Shown here: piece after piece, positions 16,077 to 20,361 of the stretch
How the letters are laid out: every line of letters starts with the position of its first letter
Numbering within the stretch: position 1 is the first letter of the stretch
Source of the DNA: Ruminococcaceae bacterium UBA6434
Lineage (GTDB): Bacteria; Bacillota; Clostridia; Oscillospirales; Acutalibacteraceae
Assembly: GCA_002437245.1 (NCBI GenBank)
Contig: DJOQ01000023.1
Span: 1 to 20,361, forward strand
DNA: 20,361 nt
Direction: 5' to 3'
Position numbers and translations under genes: made by a program
The notes under the pieces: model-generated
What the model was told of the DNA's origin: nothing
Database searches by the model: none
What the model saw: only the letters and a program-made list of their open reading frames with translations

Positions 16077-17012
16077 TCAGGATACTTTAATCTTGACCGT
16101 TTCCGATTCTGTGTAAAACGCACCGTCTATCTCCTTGAGCTTTTGCTCCGTCTCGTCCTTTGTAGACAGCGGAAGCAAACCGCACAGGATATATGAGTTA
16201 TTGTTTAAAAGTCCGTTCCTTAATATTTCAAATTTTTCGGACTCGTTCACGAGCGTACAGTAAAGTGAATTGCAAAGCTCGAAATGCAGCTTAAAGTAAT
16301 ACTCTTCAAGTGCCTCGGCCTCAAGTATCTGTCGGTTGAGAATTTCGATGTTTTTATCTATCTGCTCCTCAACCTTTTTGGCTTTGCCCGACGCCGACGG
16401 AATATTTATCGGCTCAAACAGCATAGATGCAAAAACGGAATCGACACGCTCAAAATCCGACTTCGGCACAAGATAAACGCCCCAGCAATCGGTCTCGCTC
16501 TCATATGATTTGAAAAATTCTATATACGGGTCGTTTTTATGTATTTCGAGAAGTCTTTTAAGGCAATCCTTCGGCATATGACCGAACCGCACCTTAACGA
16601 ATTCGCACTCGGTGAGAGTCTGAATATCTACGGGAAGGCCGCTGAACAGGCGGATTCGTTTTTTACCCTCCTCGCACTCCTCCTTTTGCTCAAGCAGGAG
16701 CTGCTTATCACGTTTAAACTTCTTGTATTTATTGTATATCTCTTCGGTCTTTGAGTCAAAGTCCTGCGGCAAATCCTGCTTTTTTTCCGGTAAGGTGTAT
16801 TTCCAGCCGGCATATTTAGCCACCGAAGCGAGCCGCTTTATCGGTTTTTCGTAAGGGTCGTCGCCCTCGACGCGCCTGAAATCAAGCGCGACCTCATTTT
16901 TGGTCACGGGCGCTTCGCTTTTGAAATTACCCGACAGCAGAACCGCCAAAACATCGCGGAGGCTGTCTTCGCCGCAAAGCACACGGACTTTTTTAAACTT
17001 CTCTTTCCTCAT
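16077..17012 (-). CDS. Soluble paralogue of the cytoplasmic half of V-ATPase subunit I
   Basis: A 311-residue protein with no membrane segment, collinear with residues 1-308 of the full-length subunit I encoded next to it. Shared landmarks are CEFVKVRFGHMPK (136-148 here, 140-152 there), TDCWGVYLVP, SMLFEPINIPSASG and ILCGLLPLSTKDE against the IPEG region. Coiled-coil arms lie at about 85-120 and 210-245. It ends just before the PP...VPVKLK segment that leads into the membrane domain. It does not look like debris: the start ATG overlaps the C stop (taatg), reading is open throughout, and 39 bases with a new ribosome site separate it from full-length I. The function is not known to me. A stalk-binding or assembly role is an inference. 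Confidence 0.9.
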   Translation of the reverse strand: MRKEKFKKVRVLCGEDSLRDVLAVLLSGNFKSEAPVTKNEVALDFRRVEGDDPYEKPIKRLASVAKYAGWKYTLPEKKQDLPQDFDSKTEEIYNKYKKFKRDKQLLLEQKEECEEGKKRIRLFSGLPVDIQTLTECEFVKVRFGHMPKDCLKRLLEIHKNDPYIEFFKSYESETDCWGVYLVPKSDFERVDSVFASMLFEPINIPSASGKAKKVEEQIDKNIEILNRQILEAEALEEYYFKLHFELCNSLYCTLVNESEKFEILRNGLLNNNSYILCGLLPLSTKDETEQKLKEIDGAFYTESETVKIKVS

Positions 17013-18067
17013 TACTTATCATCCGACTTTATCAGATATTTCATTATTTCCTCTGGCGGAAGCGAATACCTTATGCCCTCTATTATATGGGTTACGTTTT
17101 GCATTTCGTTTTCCGTTATCCCTACATAGCTTAAAAATACCGTTTCGGGATGTGTTGAATAGCGAAGCTGCTTTTCGTTTATGCGAAGCTGCATAATTGC
17201 GGTCTTGCGCTCAATTACCATATCGCCGTCGGGAAGATATTTGCCGTAGCGCGTCTTTTTGAGCAGTTCCAAAACCTCGTCCGGAGACGACGCCGCCAAA
17301 AGACCCGCAAGCTCTTTTTCACTGAATGAGGTAACTCCCGAGTTAAAGAAATTACCCGTATGTATATCGGAACCGCTGCCGTAATATTTTTTGAGCCTGT
17401 AAATGCTCTCAATGGTCTTCATATCCGACCTCATACGGAAGAAGTCAAGCAGTTCCTCGCGTTTTTTGCCTTTTTTGTATTTTTCGCATATTATCGACGA
17501 AGCCTCTGTGTACAAAAAATTATAAAGCACATTTTCAAGAAGCTGAACGGAGAACTCCGTTTTGCCGTTCATCGCCTTTTTTATTATGCTCTCATACCTT
17601 GTGCCGTGAAGCCCCGAAAGCAGCTCGTCAAAATTACGCGCTCTTTCTAAGGGGAGCATGGTAAGCTCCGAATGTTCTTTAAAGAAATTCGGAATAAACA
17701 AAAGGTATTCGCCTATATTGTCGCTGTCAAGATAATCGGCACAGGTTATTATGCAGTCAACGTCGTTTTTAAGGAGCAGTATCTCATAAAGATTTTGACC
17801 TATTGCCTTTTCAAAAGAACAAAGCGACGCTATACGCGAGAGCATATAGCGTTTTAAAACAGCCTCGAGGCGGGCACGGTGTATTTTGACATTTGGCACC
17901 GAAACAAACGCTTCGCTGTATGAAGTCCTGCTCTTGAGATAGTTGGCAGCCTCGTTGATGGTGCGGCAGTTTGCAAGATCAACATAATTTTCATTTGTCA
18001 GCGTGCCGGCGTACATTGCCCTCGCCTTGGCGAGAACGGCGTTTTGTGACAGATCGGAAAAGTTCAT
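17012..18067 (-). CDS. atpC: V-type ATPase subunit C (socket, AC39 family)
   Basis: A 351-residue subunit that forms the funnel joining the central shaft to the K ring. It is all helical and soluble, of normal length. The start NAVLAKARAMYAGTLT, the RARLEAVLKRYMLSRIASL region and the ending VGITENEMQNVTHIIEGIRY followed by LPPEEIMKYLI fit the vATP-synt_AC39 family. ATG has aaaggag 9 bases upstream. Its stop shares one base with the start of the soluble I paralogue, which suggests coupled translation of these two. Confidence 0.94.
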   Translation of the reverse strand: MNFSDLSQNAVLAKARAMYAGTLTNENYVDLANCRTINEAANYLKSRTSYSEAFVSVPNVKIHRARLEAVLKRYMLSRIASLCSFEKAIGQNLYEILLLKNDVDCIITCADYLDSDNIGEYLLFIPNFFKEHSELTMLPLERARNFDELLSGLHGTRYESIIKKAMNGKTEFSVQLLENVLYNFLYTEASSIICEKYKKGKKREELLDFFRMRSDMKTIESIYRLKKYYGSGSDIHTGNFFNSGVTSFSEKELAGLLAASSPDEVLELLKKTRYGKYLPDGDMVIERKTAIMQLRINEKQLRYSTHPETVFLSYVGITENEMQNVTHIIEGIRYSLPPEEIMKYLIKSDDK

Positions 18068-18101
18068 TTTCTGCCGCTCCTTTCGTTAATTTGTTTCTTT
18101 T

Positions 18102-18410
18102 TCAGCCTATAACGGCTTTAACGATGTCTTCGACCCACTTGTCGCAGTTTTCATCATAGATTTTTTTGAGCGTGTCGGACCGTTGTTTGGTCTGACTCTC
18201 AAGTTTAAGCGACGCACGGTTTACTTTTAGCTCAGCCTTTTCACGCGCCTTTTTTACGGCGTCCTCGGCGTTCTTTTTATGAGCGGCGTCTATTTCCTTT
18301 TTGCGGCGGGAAAGCTCCTCGGTGAGATTTTCACGGCGCTCTCTTGCCTTTTCGACGCTGAGCCTTGATGCCCTGTCTGCGTCTACAATACGTCTCAATG
18401 TATTTTCCAC
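18102..18410 (-). CDS. V-type ATPase subunit G/H (peripheral stalk helix)
   Basis: A 102-residue charged, fully helical protein (RRKKEIDAAHKKNAEDAVKK and onward) with heptad character, without membrane segments. The length and first position in a V-ATPase operon match the G/H (also called NtpF) stalk subunit that pairs with E. The start is GTG, with a perfect aaggagg 7 bases upstream (18418-18424). It is the first gene of the operon, 34 bases before C. Sequence conservation of this subunit is low, so the assignment rests on position, size and coiled-coil nature. Confidence 0.85.
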   Translation of the reverse strand: MENTLRRIVDADRASRLSVEKARERRENLTEELSRRKKEIDAAHKKNAEDAVKKAREKAELKVNRASLKLESQTKQRSDTLKKIYDENCDKWVEDIVKAVIG

Positions 18411-18427
18411 AAAAAAGCCTCCTTTTT

Positions 18428-18439
18428 GTCTTCAAAGAC
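18428..18439. other. Small palindrome in the V-ATPase leader
   Basis: gtctt and aagac (18428-18432 and 18435-18439) form a 5-bp inverted repeat with a 2-base centre, directly upstream of the ribosome site of the first ATPase gene. It is too weak for a terminator and could be an operator or chance. Confidence 0.2.
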
Positions 18440-18442
18440 CTT

Positions 18443-18466
18443 TATTTACATCTGTATTTACATCTG
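18443..18466. repeat. Perfect 12-bp tandem repeat in the V-ATPase leader
   Basis: tatttacatctg occurs twice in a row (18443-18454 and 18455-18466). The repeat begins only 3 bases downstream of the -10 hexamer of the operon promoter (minus strand), so it covers the transcription start and the first transcribed bases. Confidence 0.85.
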
Positions 18467-18469
18467 TGT

Positions 18470-18497
18470 ATTATACCACTAAATGAAGAAATTTCAA
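18470..18497 (-). promoter_or_regulatory. Promoter of the V-ATPase operon
   Basis: On the minus strand TTGAAA (18492-18497) and TATAAT (18470-18475) are 16 bases apart, with TGG directly before the -10 making an extended -10 element. Transcription would start near 18463, giving a leader of about 50 bases before the GTG at 18410. It is divergent to the GH13 promoter about 100 bases away. Confidence 0.75.
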
Positions 18498-18579
18498 CAT
18501 CATTTTGTGCAAACAAAAAGATACTTTTGATAATAAATTAGTACATTTTATCTCGTCATTGTTCATAAAAAATACACAA

Positions 18580-18608
18580 TTGTTTTTGCCATATATATGT
18601 GATATAAT
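18580..18608 (+). promoter_or_regulatory. Promoter of the GH13 gene
   Basis: TTGTTT (18580-18585) and TATAAT (18603-18608) are 17 bases apart, with TGA directly before the -10 (extended -10). The start would be near 18615, about 32 bases before the GTG at 18647. No clear catabolite-control operator is visible in the 236-base divergent region. Confidence 0.7.
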
Positions 18609-18646
18609 GCAAATATTAAATTTGTATTCAGAGAGGTGTATTAAAA

Positions 18647-20317
18647 GTGGATAATACTTGGTATAAAGAGGACGCCTTTTATCAGATATGGTGCCGCTCG
18701 TTTAAAGACGGAAACGGCGACGGCATAGGCGACCTTTACGGCGTTCTTGATAAGCTCGATTACATAAAGAGCCTCGGCGTGGACGGCATCTGGTTCTCGC
18801 CTATATATCCGTCTCCGAACGCGGACTACGGATACGATATTTCCGACTACAAAAATATATCGCCCGACTACGGCGACCTTGATTTGTTCAAAAAGGTTCT
18901 TGACGAAGCACACAAAAGAGGGCTCAAAGTTCTTATGGACCTTGTCGTTAACCACACCTCGGATGAGCACGAATGGTTCAAGGAGAGCAAAAAGGGCGAC
19001 GACAATCCTTATCACGACTACTATTTCTGGCGCAAGGGCAAAGGCAAAAACGGAAAACGTCCGCCAAACAACTGGCTCTCCACATTTGAGGGCGGCGCCT
19101 GGGAATACGACAAAGACCTTGACGAATACTATCTGCACGTATTCGCAAAAAAACAGCCCGACCTCAATATGGATAATCCCAAGGTTCGCGAAGAAGTAAA
19201 GAGCATTATGCGTTTTTGGCTCGATATGGGCGTTGACGGATTCCGTGAGGACGTTATTACATTTATATCGAAAAAAGAGGGGCTGCCCAACGGTTTCCCG
19301 CTGCCGATAGCTACCGGTATAGAAAATTACAACAAGGGTCCGCATATTCACGAGTATCTCAAGGAGTTCCGCCACGACGTACTCAACAATTACGACTGCT
19401 TTGTTGTCGGTGAATCGCCGATGACCGGAGCAGACGACGCACTCAGCTTTACTGAGGGTCAGGATAAAGAGCTTGATATGATGATAAGCTTTGACCATAT
19501 GCAGGCAGACTGCTTTATGACCGACACAATAGCGACGCCCTTTAACCTTAAAAAGATGAAATCGGCGTTTACACGCTGGCAGAAAAAGCTCTACGGCAGG
19601 GCGTGGAACGCGCTTTACCTTGAAAATCACGACCACCCGAGAATAATAAGCCGTTACGGCAACGAGAAATTCCGCAATGAAAGCGGCAAGATGCTCGCCA
19701 CAATGTGTTATATGCAGAGCGGCACGCCGTTTATTTATCAGGGTCAGGAAATAGGTATGCTCAACAACCACCTTGACAGCATTGACAAATTCAAGGACGT
19801 TGTCACCTTTAACAATCAAAGGCTCTTTAAAAAGTTCGGCTTCTCGGACGAAAAATATCTTAAAATCGCAAATAAAACAAGCCGCGAAAACGCACGCACA
19901 CCCGTTCAGTGGGACTCAAGCGAATACGGCGGCTTCTCTACGGCAGAGCCGTGGTTCGGCGTAAATCCCAATTACACCGAAATAAACGTGGCGCAGCAGG
20001 AAAAAGACCCCGATTCCATTCTCAACTATTACAGAAAGCTTTTAAAGGTAAGAAAGGAAAATCCGATAATCATTTACGGCGATTATGAGGAGCATTACCA
20101 CGAAAGCAATGAGATTTACTGCTACGAACGCAACTTTAACGGTCAAAAAGCTCTTATAGTGTGCTCGTTTGCCGACCGCACCGTAACATTCCGTGCGCCC
20201 AAGGGCTTTGACCTTACAAAGGGCGAAGTGCTTATTTCAAACTACCACGACGCTCCCGCGAAAAAAGACATATGCGCTTTACGTCCGTATGAAGCGAGAG
20301 TATACCTCTATAAATAA
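18647..20317 (+). CDS. GH13 oligo-1,6-glucosidase / alpha-glucosidase
   Basis: A 556-residue cytosolic GH13 enzyme (subfamily 31 type) that cleaves terminal alpha-glucose from short oligosaccharides. DGNGDGIGDL (21-30) is the calcium loop typical of the group. The catalytic residues are D202 in GFREDVITFI (nucleophile), E256 in VVGESPM (acid/base) and D329 in ENHDHPR (stabiliser), with DLVVNH (98-103) as region I. The residue after the nucleophile is V203. In this subfamily Val there goes with alpha-1,6 specificity (isomaltose, panose), while Ala, Gly or Thr goes with alpha-1,4. GTG is the start, with gagaggtg 8 bases upstream. There is no signal peptide. It is transcribed alone, and no terminator is visible in the 44 bases left after the stop. 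Confidence 0.95.
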   Translation: MDNTWYKEDAFYQIWCRSFKDGNGDGIGDLYGVLDKLDYIKSLGVDGIWFSPIYPSPNADYGYDISDYKNISPDYGDLDLFKKVLDEAHKRGLKVLMDLVVNHTSDEHEWFKESKKGDDNPYHDYYFWRKGKGKNGKRPPNNWLSTFEGGAWEYDKDLDEYYLHVFAKKQPDLNMDNPKVREEVKSIMRFWLDMGVDGFREDVITFISKKEGLPNGFPLPIATGIENYNKGPHIHEYLKEFRHDVLNNYDCFVVGESPMTGADDALSFTEGQDKELDMMISFDHMQADCFMTDTIATPFNLKKMKSAFTRWQKKLYGRAWNALYLENHDHPRIISRYGNEKFRNESGKMLATMCYMQSGTPFIYQGQEIGMLNNHLDSIDKFKDVVTFNNQRLFKKFGFSDEKYLKIANKTSRENARTPVQWDSSEYGGFSTAEPWFGVNPNYTEINVAQQEKDPDSILNYYRKLLKVRKENPIIIYGDYEEHYHESNEIYCYERNFNGQKALIVCSFADRTVTFRAPKGFDLTKGEVLISNYHDAPAKKDICALRPYEARVYLYK

Positions 20318-20341
20318 ACAAATTTAAACTTTTTTCGGGGC

Positions 20342-20361
20342 TGTAGGTTTGACAATGATGT
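20342..20361. repeat. Right copy of exact 20-bp inverted repeat at window ends
   Basis: tgtaggtttgacaatgatgt is the reverse complement of 3-22. It lies 24 bases after the GH13 stop codon. Both outermost genes therefore read outward into the same 20-mer in the same sense. Confidence 0.85.

Noticed and set aside
16038..17012. Subunit I interpreted as one gene split by a frameshift
   Set aside because: The downstream gene contains its own complete cytoplasmic half, so the upstream protein is an extra copy and not a broken N-terminus.
18641..19819. 392-codon open frame on the minus strand opposite the GH13 gene
   Set aside because: It lies entirely within a GH13 gene with all catalytic motifs. 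The translation has no recognisable domain, and codon bias explains the absence of stops.
1..20361. Defence system, phage, integron or CRISPR content
   Set aside because: No spaced repeat array, recombinase, nuclease, toxin-antitoxin or phage structural gene is visible. All larger genes belong to metabolism or the ATPase.

Overview
The window looks like a chromosomal segment of an anaerobic, probably gut-associated Bacillota, class Clostridia (inference). The reasons are a bacterial V-type (A/V) ATPase operon, a C_GCAxxG_C_C family protein, Gram-positive style Shine-Dalgarno sites and A/T-rich intergenic DNA, together with several intracellular or membrane-anchored glycoside hydrolases. No rRNA, tRNA, CRISPR array, transposase or phage gene is visible. 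An exact 20-bp inverted repeat lies at the two ends of the window (3-22 and 20342-20361).

Left block (41-5665, minus strand): three genes read leftward with short gaps. They encode a small cysteine-motif protein, a large clan GH-D (GH36-like) alpha-galactosidase/alpha-N-acetylgalactosaminidase type enzyme with a C-terminal laminin-G-like domain, and a GH31 alpha-glycosidase. Neither glycosidase has a signal peptide, so the pair probably trims imported alpha-linked oligosaccharides in the cytosol. Divergent to this block, ilvE (branched-chain aminotransferase, 5922-6944, plus) has a clear sigma-70 type promoter. It ends in a bidirectional terminator shared with a convergent GH28-like beta-helix protein (minus, ending at 7015).

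Central block (8749-18410, minus strand): one V-type ATPase operon in transcription order G/H, C, I-like soluble protein, I, K, F, E, A, B, D. It has a strong extended -10 promoter at 18470-18497 and an intrinsic terminator at 8706-8741. All expected subunits are present: catalytic A with a P-loop, B without one, stalks E and G, rotor parts D, F and C, and membrane parts K and I. The notable extra is a 311-residue paralogue of only the cytoplasmic half of subunit I, placed between C and the full-length I.

Right block (18411-20317): a 236-bp divergent promoter region separates the ATPase operon from a GH13 oligo-1,6-glucosidase gene on the plus strand. The intracellular glycosidases release sugar for fermentation, and the V-ATPase uses or makes ATP while moving H+ or Na+. 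Joint regulation of these blocks is not shown by the sequence.

The observations most worth a second look are the soluble subunit I paralogue, the terminal inverted repeats, the mixed ion-site signature of subunit K, the odd start region and substituted active site of the GH28-like protein, and a perfect 12-bp tandem repeat in the ATPase leader.
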